From: Huiozyma naganishii CBS 8797
Lineage: Eukaryota; Ascomycota; Saccharomycetes; Saccharomycetales; Saccharomycetaceae
DNA length: 64,000 nt
Reading direction: 5' to 3'
NCBI RefSeq assembly: GCF_000348985.1
Contig: NC_035928.1
Location: forward strand, 1 to 64,000
The position numbers and the translations under genes are program-made. Below the pieces are notes generated by a model. The model made no database searches. It was not told the DNA's origin and worked only from the letters and a program-made list of their open reading frames with translations. This document shows positions 49,494 to 57,716 of the stretch, in pieces. Position 1 is the first letter of the stretch, and each line of letters begins with the position of its first letter.

Positions 49494-50611
49494 CGATAAT
49501 TTTTGTATTGTATTGTTTGTCGGTGTACGGTTTTTACACAATTATAAACGAACTTATATTTCAATGGTTGTTACTAGTACATCTCTTCACTGGATCCAAC
49601 TCGACCTCAGCAAGGCGCCTCCTGCAAAGTAGAAATATAGCACTGCTGCTATAAAGTTGATTGGACGGTTAAACCTGCATAGTAGAAATATACAAGGCAA
49701 TATGATGAGTGTCAAAAAAAGGATAATAGCAGATTTTTGCATCTTGGCGTGCGGCTTGTCCTTCTTTGGCTATTTTACATGAGTGGAGAATACTCTAAAT
49801 ACATTCAAGTTTTTATAAGTTTACTCATAGCATATAAATCATATACGAATTGTTGATGTTTTGGTGATCGGCTATCAACAGGGTTAAGAATATAGCGCAA
49901 AACTTGTTGAGTGGTTGACAAATATTCTCTTGCAAGAGAAAAAAGGGCGTAAAAAATGAGCCGGTGCGAACATGGACCAGAACACGGTACGTCATGATTA
50001 AGTGTGTGTCGCTAGCATCTCGTTCATGTTGATTTGTGGCTAAGTTCATTATCCAAACGACCAATATCCCTATGTTAGGGGAGTTTTCCTCTGTTTGCCA
50101 AAAGATATGACTGATGGAAACCGATTTTGGATTTTTGGGAAGAATGCATAATACTATGGTGACTTCAACCTCCAGAAGAGCTAGTTTCTGTAATTCGCAT
50201 TCAACTACATACAATAGAAGTTGTCTTCCCGCTTACATATTCGAGGAATTCACCACGCATAAAATAATTACCATTGTTTTAACCTTATTACTTGCATTGT
50301 AGCTCTCTTAAAAGGTACGGACGGTGAAAAAGCAGATTATTAGTTTCTTGATTCTGGAACATTTGTGATAGCAAGACATATCACAGTTCAAACCGAACTG
50401 TGGTTTGTCCAATTGGAAAGGCTCTTCAATTGCCATGTATTTTTTAAGTATTATTTACCAAAAACTAAACACGTTTAAAGAAAGAAAAAATTTAACTTGG
50501 TAAAATAGAATTTTACTTCAGCAGAGAACTTAAAATAGTTTAAGAGCTAAAGCAGGTTGTGTTTTACTGAAGTGTCTTAGTGCTGAATATAGAAAATGAC
50601 TATTATAGGGG
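49494..50611. other. Gene-poor interval right of APS2
   Basis: 1.1 kb of AT-rich sequence. A 129-codon minus frame (49825-50214) starts at TTG and has no motif. A 62-codon plus frame from an ATG at 50114 is Ser/Thr-rich with a hydrophobic end (IITIVLTLLLAL) and is probably chance. A 26-codon frame at 49702 is listed separately. The 10-mer AGTAGAAATA is repeated at 49630 and 49681. Confidence 0.45.
49702..49782 (+). CDS. Possible 26-residue single-helix peptide or Cox9-like remnant
   Basis: ATG ATG at 49702 opens a 26-codon frame: a short basic start (SVKKRIIADF) followed by one hydrophobic helix and a stop at 49780. The pattern of basic residues, then IIADF, then a helix with Gly resembles the start of cytochrome oxidase subunit VIIa (Cox9), which continues with a Trp-rich end that is missing here. 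It may be a broken copy or chance. Not recognised with confidence. Confidence 0.2.
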   Translation: MMSVKKRIIADFCILACGLSFFGYFT

Positions 50612-50925
50612 TGATAAGATATCATCATAGGCATAAACATTATATGAAACGAGAATGAAACGTGGCAACTATGAAACGTATAACAATATTGCCTGCCACG
50701 TATGTCGCACTATGAAACATAATCCTATTCTGAGAATATCTGGGAAATTCTCACATATATAAAGACTAGTTATATCTATAGTATCGGTCTCTATCTTTCT
50801 GGACATACAGAAGAGACCATCGAACCTTATACCTATATAGTATAACTAAGAAGTCAATTTATCTAAGTCATCTCTCATACTCTACTTAAAATGGATAGTC
50901 ACGGCGAGAAAGACAATGTCCAACA
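50612..50925 (+). repeat. Solo Ty1/copia-type LTR, plus orientation (314 bp)
   Basis: Begins TGATAAGATATCATCATAGG and ends TCCAACA. A TATATAAAG promoter box lies near 50756-50764. As in Ty1, the gag start codon lies inside the LTR, at 50891, reading ATGGATAGTCACGGC and running to the LTR end. It matches the inverted copy at 50939-51261 along its length. No internal gag-pol follows, so it is a solo LTR. Confidence 0.75.
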
Positions 50926-50938
50926 GTAAGTACCGTTT

Positions 50939-51261
50939 TGTTGAATAGGGTTTTGTTTGCCGTGGCTATTCATTGTAGTAGAGTAAAGAGATGTTTTAGT
51001 CTAGGTATGACTCTTGGTGTATACTTAATATATAAGTATATGGTTCGATGATCTCTTCTTATATTGCAACAGAGAGAGAGATCAATTCATTTGATGTAGT
51101 TGGGCTTTATATGTATGAAAATTTACACAGAGTCAATGGTGTGGCTTGTCAAGCTCTTACTGTGGTGATACTTCCACACGTGGCATCATTATTTGTCTCG
51201 TTAACATTTGTGTTTTTTACCAAATGTGTATCCTGTTTATGCCTATGATGATATCTTATCA
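50939..51261 (-). repeat. Solo Ty1/copia-type LTR, minus orientation (323 bp)
   Basis: On the minus strand it begins TGATAAGATATCATCATAGG at 51261 and ends at 50939 with ATTCAACA. It shares with the left copy the first 27 bases, the TATAAAG box, the block ending GATCATCGAACC, and the internal start ATGAATAGCCACGGC. The middle is clearly diverged, so the two are separate insertions or old copies. The 3' ends of the two LTRs face each other across 13 bp. Confidence 0.7.
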
Positions 51262-51308
51262 ACCTTATCATAACCATTTTATATATCCAGCACGTTTAAT
51301 ATTCCGTT

Positions 51309-51548
51309 TTACGTTGTATACCTAGTTCTACGAGTAATATCAATTGTGCTTGCTTGACCAAATTTCCTTTGTTCGTTGGTTTCGGATTCAGAGACGGTCG
51401 TGAAAGATGTCGGTGCAGATACCTTGCGGCTTATATACGTTCCGGATAACGGGCCCTCTGCATGTTTCGAGTTGCTGTACTCACATGGGTTTATAATATT
51501 CACAGTACTGTATTTGTTAGGGTAACGAATCATGGGGTCCATTCCCAA
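51309..51548 (-). CDS. Unrecognised short open frame in the LTR-rich region
   Basis: The frame is open from 51560 (TTG or similar start); the first clear ATG is near 51542. It encodes about 77 Ser/Thr-rich residues with a basic end (ITRRTRYTT) and no motif I know. It lies between LTR remnants and could be part of a decayed element. Coding status is doubtful. Confidence 0.15.
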   Translation of the reverse strand: MGMDPMIRYPNKYSTVNIINPCEYSNSKHAEGPLSGTYISRKVSAPTSFTTVSESETNEQRKFGQASTIDITRRTRYTT

Positions 51549-51659
51549 GGGGAGTTCCACAAATTATCTTCACATATGTATCTATCAATAGAACTAAGCG
51601 TATAGTAACTGATTACTTAAACCTCGCTACCCTCCCGCTAGCCACCAATCTAGCATGAT

Positions 51660-52013
51660 TGTTGGAATTCCGCAGATGAATACAGAAATGCGGTAAGAAG
51701 TAAAATTAGAGATGCTACAATTGAGCTAGTGGTCTCGCCAGCTGTCATTCACGCATTTTTACCCAGATTCGGTAATAACGCGTAAAATGAAAGCTAACAC
51801 AAGCCAAAACATTTCCTCTTTGGTTAGGAATAGCCGAATAGGAAAAGTTTTGCATCGTGGACGAAGTGGTTTATTCATCTCAGAATCAACCATATAAAGA
51901 ACACGATATAGCTCGTTTCTCTCGAAGAATTTTAGCAAGATTAATATTGTGTTTTATATTTTATTTAGAGGTTTCTTTCTCACTACGGTGAGGGCAAGAA
52001 TTCCTATAATACA
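51660..52013 (+). repeat. Possible third, degenerate LTR
   Basis: Starts TGTTGGAATTCC, a Ty-like LTR start, and could end at TTCCTATAATACA (52013). It has a CATATAAAGAACACG box near 51892. It lies 485-840 bp upstream of the tRNA-Tyr, where Ty1-type elements prefer to insert. No target duplication was found and it does not clearly match the other two LTRs. Confidence 0.3.
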
Positions 52014-52332
52014 GGTTAAACAACTACATCCTGAGATGTCTTGGTCCTGAGGAACAACCAACAACAAGCTAAGATCCTTCGAGAGCTTCGATCACAACTA
52101 ACAATAAATTGTAGAGCTTCGAGAGCTTCGTTCAGAACTGCACCTAAAGCAATCTTTAGGTTTTAGTACGGTTAAAAAACAACCCCCCCAGTACTATGGT
52201 AACGTTACTCTAGATTTATTGTTGGCGAATGACAGCTTTTGGCTAAGATAAAGTACTATTGCTTATAATACCTCACTGACGGATTTCGTCACTCTATAAA
52301 CAATGCTCGGCCTCTTTATGTGAGAAAACCAT

Positions 52333-52374
52333 AGTACACATAAGTGTATACGTACAGCAGTACTTATGTGTACT
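52333..52374. repeat. Perfect 13-bp inverted repeat with 16-nt loop
   Basis: Arms AGTACACATAAGT (52333-52345) and ACTTATGTGTACT (52362-52374). It is not followed by a T tract and lies 124 bp upstream of the tRNA-Tyr. Function unknown; it could be the end pair of a small degenerate element. Confidence 0.6.
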
Positions 52375-52497
52375 TGAGTGAATTATCTCTTACTGGTTCG
52401 GTGGTGTTCCACAACATATTTATTGCGGTGTGAAAGTGCCTAAGTATCAAATATGTATGTCACGAAGTGGAATTTTCAACAAAATATTCTCAGCGGA

Positions 52498-52595
52498 CTC
52501 TAGGTAGCCAAGTTGGTTTAAGGCGCAAGACTGTAATGTTCCCTTAGGGAAAACAAGTAATCTTGAGATCGGGCGTTCGAATCGCCCCCTGGAGA
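52498..52595 (+). tRNA. tRNA-Tyr (GUA) with a 23-nt intron
   Basis: Acceptor arms CTCTAGG (52498-52504) and CCTGGAG (52588-52594) pair with one G-T, and the discriminator is A (52595). The A box is at GGTTTAAGGCGC and the B box is GCGTTCGAATC. Anticodon GTA is at 52533-52535, and the stem CAAGA/TCTTG closes the loop. The intron is 52537-52559, one base after the anticodon, as in all yeast tRNA-Tyr genes. It is longer than the 14 nt of S. cerevisiae and contains a TTCCC-TTA-GGGAA mini-hairpin. The exons are close to the S. cerevisiae tRNA-Tyr. Confidence 0.96.
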
Positions 52596-53372
52596 GTCTT
52601 TTTGCCCTCATCTTACGGCAAAACTCAGCTCTATAGAGTGATCGTTGTTTTTTGCGTTCCTGCACGACCAGATATAAGAATGAATCTATCTTGAGCACCC
52701 TCCGGTTTTTCCACTCTTAAGTCACTTGTTGGAAAACATCGCTGTTTCGGTTCTGTTTCCTTTATGAATTACGAAAATGTCTTTTTGTTGAACCAGGTAC
52801 TTCATGTACTTGTCTCTCTCTTCTGGGCTCAGTGTACTCATATTTCTTACAATAATCTGTCATTCTTCTTACCTTCTACATAACAGCTCATCTACGAGAG
52901 ACTAGCACACTAGTCTCTCTTTCTATACGCGCGGTTCAGAAGTAATCACAACCTGCGTCTAGTGAAGACTTTTATGTCACTCTTTACGAAGCTTCACTTG
53001 ACGCTCATCACTTTTTTTTGTAGTGCAATTCATGTGCTTCGACTGAATTTCACCAAGAACAAAATAATTAGAAATGCAATACAGAAACCAACATTTGGTA
53101 CAATTACGTGTCCACAATAACGAAGTTGTCCATAAAGTAGTATACTGACATCAAGGACTTCATCTTGTCCAACTTTCCGGAAAAAAATAGATATATGCTA
53201 GCATTTTAAGTAAAGTATATAGGTACATAACCCACGGCGGCAAATACTCAGTTCTCTTCATTCGCACCTTGTGCATGGACTCGCTCTCACCCACGGTTGT
53301 TGTTGTTTTTGTTGTTTTTGTTGTTGTTTATTTTGCTTTTTTTCGGATAAGTTAACCACATGGTATTCATTA
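52596..53372. other. Intergenic between tRNA-Tyr and the YML053C homologue
   Basis: A 777-bp AT-rich stretch with no supported coding frame. TGTTGGAAAACATC at 52724 could be another LTR start but has no partner end. TTGTTGTTGTTTTTGTTG runs fill about 53296-53330, near the 3' end of the next gene. Confidence 0.5.
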
Positions 53373-53801
53373 TTACATAGAGGGACGCCCATCGACCATC
53401 ATCATGTCTATTTCTTCCTCCGTCATATCATAGATGCTGTAGGAAGTCGTTAATTCAGCAAGGTGTTTGCTATTGTCATAGTATCCCTGCAGCATGTACC
53501 CTTCGATTTCTGCATCAGGTTCCATACTAGGTGACACCACACACGAACTCGTAGGATTTTCATTCACTGGGGTAGCAATTTGCATGATATCGTGTTCTGT
53601 ATATCGCTGTATTTCGTTCTGTTGAAGATATAGTGTTGGGGACGTGGGGCATTGCGAATTGGAGCCAATTTGGTACAGCGGCTCGGAAGGCAGCAACGCA
53701 CTTGATCTTGCCTTCTTTACCGCTTCAGGAACCGCCAATTCCAATTCCAATTCCGTGTACCCTCTCTTTAAATTCTGTACCTGACTCGAAATCATATCCA
53801 T
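53373..53801 (-). CDS. Uncharacterised protein in the YML053C position
   Basis: A 142-residue acidic protein from the ATG at 53801. The next codon upstream is TTG in the same frame. It sits left of SUR7 in the same relative orientation as S. cerevisiae YML053C (212 aa, unknown function). A basic, Glu/Leu-rich segment LKRGYTELELEL near the start is followed by EAVKKARSS, a Ser/Pro/Gln-rich middle, and a conserved-looking acidic end YDMTEEEIDMMMVDGR. No domain is recognised. It is shorter than the S. cerevisiae protein, so an upstream exon cannot be excluded. Identity rests on synteny and general character. Confidence 0.6.
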   Translation of the reverse strand: MDMISSQVQNLKRGYTELELELAVPEAVKKARSSALLPSEPLYQIGSNSQCPTSPTLYLQQNEIQRYTEHDIMQIATPVNENPTSSCVVSPSMEPDAEIEGYMLQGYYDNSKHLAELTTSYSIYDMTEEEIDMMMVDGRPSM

Positions 53802-54831
53802 CAATGAATAGGGGTGTCTCCGATATGCGCGTGCGCATCTGTAAGAGGGTCCCTTTGGCGTATACGCAATAAACAGAAGCGAATTTTCGAAGCTGAAAAA
53901 TTTGGAAGAGAGAAGCCCAGCCGTGGGAAGTGATATGTGTCCTGAGGACCCGTCTGCTCTGTACTCGCAGCTCGCACAGTCGAGGCCATGAACTGACGAA
54001 CAGGCTCAGTCCCATGCAAAATGCTACCTGTACCATCACCCTGTTTACCGTTTTTTGCTACTTCTGCACAATTGCATGTTTGAGGCCGCTGCTGCGTTTG
54101 TTATGGACTATAGCCGAAATTTGGCGGGAGTCTAAATCAAAAGGCTACCGACTCGCCTCCAGTTATACCGGATGAACCCGCACGCAAACCCTGGAGTGGA
54201 TGGTGAGCAACTGTTACGTCATTGGCGGGGCCCTCTCTTCTGCCACTGCCAATCACTCACTAGATCCAATTCAAAGCGAAAAGGGAAACTTGCTTCCGCC
54301 GACAACTCCACTCGAGAGGCGCTCGCGGCATCGGTCTGTGCTGTCCTGTGGGCCCCACAACCTTCACCTCATCCTCATCTCTTCCCCTATCGCCCGCCAC
54401 TACGTCGCCCTCTATTGCCCTGGTCGAGGGCGTTTACCCTTTTGGGACCAAATATGTTTCTAAAAGGGAAATGTGTAAATAAATCTCGACCTGTCCACAA
54501 AGGGAATGTGTCCCGATCGGGACACATTCTGTGCCGTTTTAGTGCAGAGCCCCAGCTGCGGCCATTGCCCTCTTGGCCTCGAGGCTCTGGCGACCTGGTC
54601 GCCTGTAGCGCGCAGACAGTTGTTGGCACCTCGGGAAGGTCGAGGAGGATCTTGGCTCGGGGGTTAGCCTGTGATTTATCTTGTTTATAAAGTATTGCTT
54701 TGGCATGTCCTCCCTACATTGCCCGCGGTTTCCAAGACATTATATTATATTGTCTCGACTAAACAGCATCAATCAATTGCTGAGTTAAACATTGAACAAA
54801 CACCCAGTGGTAAATATACAAAGCAACCAGG
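53802..54831. other. Long divergent promoter region left of SUR7
   Basis: A 1030-bp interval between a minus-strand gene and SUR7. Frames at 54172-54690 and 54387-54629 are GC-driven, with no motif. It contains a perfect 26-bp palindrome (54504-54529), listed separately, and AT-rich sequence near SUR7 with TTATATTATATTG at 54740. Confidence 0.5.
54504..54529. repeat. Perfect 26-bp palindrome upstream of SUR7
   Basis: GAATGTGTCCCGA followed by its exact reverse complement, centred on GATC at 54515-54518. It lies about 300 bp before the SUR7 ATG. There is no spacer, so it is more likely a dimeric protein-binding site or the joint of a small inverted duplication than a terminator. Confidence 0.7.
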
Positions 54832-55800
54832 ATGGGTGTCTTTTTGAAGACGTTTCTGAGGTTTCTCACTTTGCTGCTATTTGCTGGTAACACTCTACTG
54901 CTAATCCTTATAGTGCTCTCCGGTGCTATCACTTCGACGCCCATAGACAGATTTTACTGGGTTGAGGCAGATACCGCGGGGATCCCTAATGCTGGGGACA
55001 CTACAAGGTGGACCTTCTGGGGTGCATGCACCGTGGAAAACGGGATCACAACGTGCGATCGCTACTTGCAACCTGCAGCGCCAATTTCCCCCGTGGATAA
55101 TTTCCACACGAAGGAGGAGGTGCCCCATAGTTTCATCGCTCATAGGGACCGGTACTACTATCTGAGCCGGTTTTCATTCTGTTTCATTTGGATTGCGTTG
55201 GCGTTCATTGGTATTGCCTTCCTGCTGTTTGTTTTGTCATGGTTTTCCCAGTCTATCTCGCAAGTGGTGTTGATCTTGTCCATTGTGGGTTGTATTTTCG
55301 ACTCCGTTGCGGTCATATTACAAACCGCGGTCTCTGTGTTGGCCAGAAACGCATTCCATGGCGGGGACCGCGATGCGCGGATCAGTGCTCCGTTGCTGGG
55401 GATCGCTTGGGCCTCCCTGGTGTGCTCTGTATACAACGCTATAATGTCTGGATACTGGTGGAATACAGCCAAGAAGAATATGGGCAGCAGTTCATACGTG
55501 AACGATGGGTTCTTCCACAGGGAAAAGGACAATTACAACGTTCCTGAACCAATAGAGGCGTACCCAACTACTGCAGGCACTGCCACTGCGGTCCCATCAA
55601 CATTCCCCGGTAACGCAAGCTCTATCGACTACGATGAGGAGAATGCAGCCGCCGCTGCTGCGGGGGCCTCCCCCCGCGTGGCCGCACCGGCTACAGCCAA
55701 TGCCGGTGTCGCATCGCCGGAGAACACCCACAAAGGTATAAGATTCTTCACCGTCAGACAGCAGAATAAAACCGTTCCTGACGACGATGACTCGGTGTAA
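54832..55800 (+). CDS. SUR7: Eisosome/MCC tetraspan protein Sur7
   Basis: A 322-residue orthologue of S. cerevisiae Sur7 (302 aa, YML052W), a plasma-membrane protein of eisosome furrows. Four membrane helices lie at about 5-30, 112-137, 140-165 and 183-206. The first extracellular loop holds the claudin-like pattern WGACTVENGITTC with paired Cys. The cytosolic tail (about 215-322) has an Ala/Pro-rich low-complexity stretch and an acidic end DDDDSV. The start MGVFLKTFLRF is typical. It precedes GAL80, as in S. cerevisiae. Confidence 0.95.
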   Translation: MGVFLKTFLRFLTLLLFAGNTLLLILIVLSGAITSTPIDRFYWVEADTAGIPNAGDTTRWTFWGACTVENGITTCDRYLQPAAPISPVDNFHTKEEVPHSFIAHRDRYYYLSRFSFCFIWIALAFIGIAFLLFVLSWFSQSISQVVLILSIVGCIFDSVAVILQTAVSVLARNAFHGGDRDARISAPLLGIAWASLVCSVYNAIMSGYWWNTAKKNMGSSSYVNDGFFHREKDNYNVPEPIEAYPTTAGTATAVPSTFPGNASSIDYDEENAAAAAAGASPRVAAPATANAGVASPENTHKGIRFFTVRQQNKTVPDDDDSV

Positions 55801-56270
55801 CCCCCCTAGCCAATACAAAAAATAGCCTTGCGAGTGCAGCAGTAATGCAATGCACCATCGCGCGATACCCAGCCGAACTGACCATTCATCCCCCCTTTAT
55901 AATAAGTAATAATCGTGTATAATACGTTTCTCTTGGCGAACAGACCCACCTCCTGCTCCCTACACTATGCGGAGGACAGCGGTCCGAAGCATGGAACACC
56001 AGATACGTTTTCTAAATTTGAACATATTATTCAAATATACGCACGGGAGTGAACGAACTGGACCAACAGCAAGTTCAAGAAGCTGTTTCTCCGAAATTAT
56101 AACGCCAGATACCGTACGAGAAAAGTTCTGTCCCGCGAGGAATTTACATCTTTGTTCAGAATCTTCTGTTTCAACCGCTCACGGTCTGGACCAATTACTT
56201 GCCTATATTTTCAGCGCATAGTCGTCGCCAGCAACTGTCTCTTACGTCCCGTGTGATTGGTGCTTCAAAT
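55801..56270. other. GAL80 promoter region
   Basis: A 470-bp interval carrying the SUR7 3' end and the GAL80 promoter with a Gal4-type site. An 84-codon frame from an ATG at 55967 starts across that site and has no known motif. The GAL80 frame is open upstream to a TTG at 56199 without an ATG. Confidence 0.55.
55970..55986. promoter_or_regulatory. Gal4-type upstream activating site of GAL80
   Basis: CGG-AGGACAGCGGT-CCG, the CGG-N11-CCG pattern bound by Gal4 dimers, 13 of 17 bases identical to the strong 17-mer consensus. It is 284 bp upstream of the GAL80 ATG. It implies galactose induction of GAL80 itself, as in S. cerevisiae. Confidence 0.75.
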
Positions 56271-57581
56271 ATGGATTATAACAAGAGGTCGGCCGTTTCT
56301 ACGGTTCCAAATACAGGTCCACTAAAAGTAGGGTTCATTGGGTTATCGTATCTGAAGGGGTGGGCTTTGAAGACACACTATCCGGCGATATTGCAACTTT
56401 CGTCGCAGTTCCAAATCACAGCATTGTTCAACCCACAGCTGAGTGAGGCTCTTGCGACGATACAAGCGCTGAAATTGCAAAACGCAACGGCGTTCCCGAC
56501 TCTGGAGGCCTTTGCCGCGTCATCAAATGTCGACATGATTGTGGTTTCGATACAATCTGCCCAGCATTACTCTGTGTTGATCCCGCTTATAGAGCACACC
56601 AAGGCAAACCCAAACCTAAAATACCTTTTCGTCGAGTGGGCCATGGCCTGTTCCGTCGAAGAGGCAGAGCAGATCTATGCAGCGGCAGCGAAGAGAGGAC
56701 TACAAACGATAATATCGCTGCAGGGAAGAAAATCCCCGTACGTTATCCGTGCAAAAGAATTGGTAAGCGAAGGTTACATAGGAGACATCAACTCTATCGA
56801 AATAGCAGGGAACGGTGGGTGGTATGGTTATGAGCGGTCCGTCAAGAACCCTAATTTCATATACGAGATGGGCCAGGGGACCGATATTGTGACCAACACT
56901 TTCGGCCACACTATCGATATCCTGCAGTACATAACAGGGTCGTACTTTGGAAGAATTAACTCCATGATCTTCAACAACATACCACAACAGGAACTGATAG
57001 ATGAAAACGGTGCAAGGATAGGCCAGAAAGTGAAAAAATCAGTCCCCGATCACCTGTTATTCCAGGGGACGCTACTGCGCGGGAATGTCCCCATATCGTG
57101 TTCTATAAAAGGTGGGAAGCCCACCAAGAAATTCACCAAAAATCTAGTCATCGATATTCATGGTACCAAGGGAGATTTGAAGCTCGAGGGGGATGCCGGG
57201 TTTGCAGAAATATCAAATCTCGTCTTGTACTACTGTGGGATAAAGGGGAACGACCCGGCAACGTCCTCTACAAACCTTGCTAGTCTACCTGAACCATCAA
57301 ATTCCTACGATTCTGCCAAGGAAATCATGGAGGTATATCATTTGAGAAACTATAATGCTGTCCTGGGGAATATTTTCAAGCTGTACGAATCTATAGCAGA
57401 CTTCCATTACAACACAAGGAAGATACCGAACTTGCCAGCTCAATTTATCATGCAAGGTTTCGAGGTCGAAGGGTTTCCAACCCTCATGGATGCATTGATA
57501 CTTCATCGTTTGATTGACAATGTATACAGGAGCCATTTAATAGGATCCACCTTGAATGTTAGTAACATTTCGCGACCCTAG
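56271..57581 (+). CDS. GAL80: Galactose regulon repressor Gal80
   Basis: A 436-residue orthologue of S. cerevisiae Gal80 (435 aa, YML051W), which binds the Gal4 activation domain and is released by Gal3/Gal1 with galactose and ATP. The chosen ATG at 56271 gives MDYNKRSAVSTVPN, nearly identical to S. cerevisiae; the longer open frame begins only with TTG. A Rossmann fold with VGFIGLSYLKGWALKTHYPA near 18-37 binds NAD(P). VEWAMACS near 122 and the stretch EIAGNGGWYGYER near 180 are conserved, as is GTKGDLKLEGDAGFAEISNL. It ends in STLNVSNIS. Presence implies a working or recently working GAL switch. Confidence 0.97.
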   Translation: MDYNKRSAVSTVPNTGPLKVGFIGLSYLKGWALKTHYPAILQLSSQFQITALFNPQLSEALATIQALKLQNATAFPTLEAFAASSNVDMIVVSIQSAQHYSVLIPLIEHTKANPNLKYLFVEWAMACSVEEAEQIYAAAAKRGLQTIISLQGRKSPYVIRAKELVSEGYIGDINSIEIAGNGGWYGYERSVKNPNFIYEMGQGTDIVTNTFGHTIDILQYITGSYFGRINSMIFNNIPQQELIDENGARIGQKVKKSVPDHLLFQGTLLRGNVPISCSIKGGKPTKKFTKNLVIDIHGTKGDLKLEGDAGFAEISNLVLYYCGIKGNDPATSSTNLASLPEPSNSYDSAKEIMEVYHLRNYNAVLGNIFKLYESIADFHYNTRKIPNLPAQFIMQGFEVEGFPTLMDALILHRLIDNVYRSHLIGSTLNVSNISRP

Positions 57582-57716
57582 GAACGTGTATAACGAAATG
57601 TTGAACATTCGCTCACACATACTTTAATACATACATATCTCTCTTTCCATATCGATTTAAAAACACCGTTGCATCTATTCTTCCACTGTATAGTTAAACT
57701 ATTTTTCGAATCCTTA

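Larger units (their letters stand above)
51262..52497. other. Repeat-rich interval between the LTR pair and tRNA-Tyr
   Basis: No supported gene. It contains the possible third LTR, a 14-bp direct repeat CTTCGAGAGCTTCG at 52077 and 52117 (40 bp apart), an imperfect inverted pair around AACAATAAAT (52100 and 52211), and a hairpin at 52333-52374. A tract CAACCCCCCCAG lies near 52180. Confidence 0.45.

Noticed and set aside
49825..50214. 129-codon minus-strand frame
   Set aside because: It starts at TTG and shows no domain or conserved pattern.
53146..53175. Possible centromere CDEIII around TTTCCGGAAAA
   Set aside because: The core is CCGG rather than CCGAA, and the upstream 100 bp is not AT-rich enough and has no CDEI.
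54172..54690. 172-codon plus-strand frame upstream of SUR7
   Set aside because: No motif, unusual composition, runs across the 26-bp palindrome; promoter sequence is more likely.
55967..56221. 84-codon frame in the GAL80 promoter
   Set aside because: Its first codons are the Gal4-type site itself and no homologue is known; probably chance.
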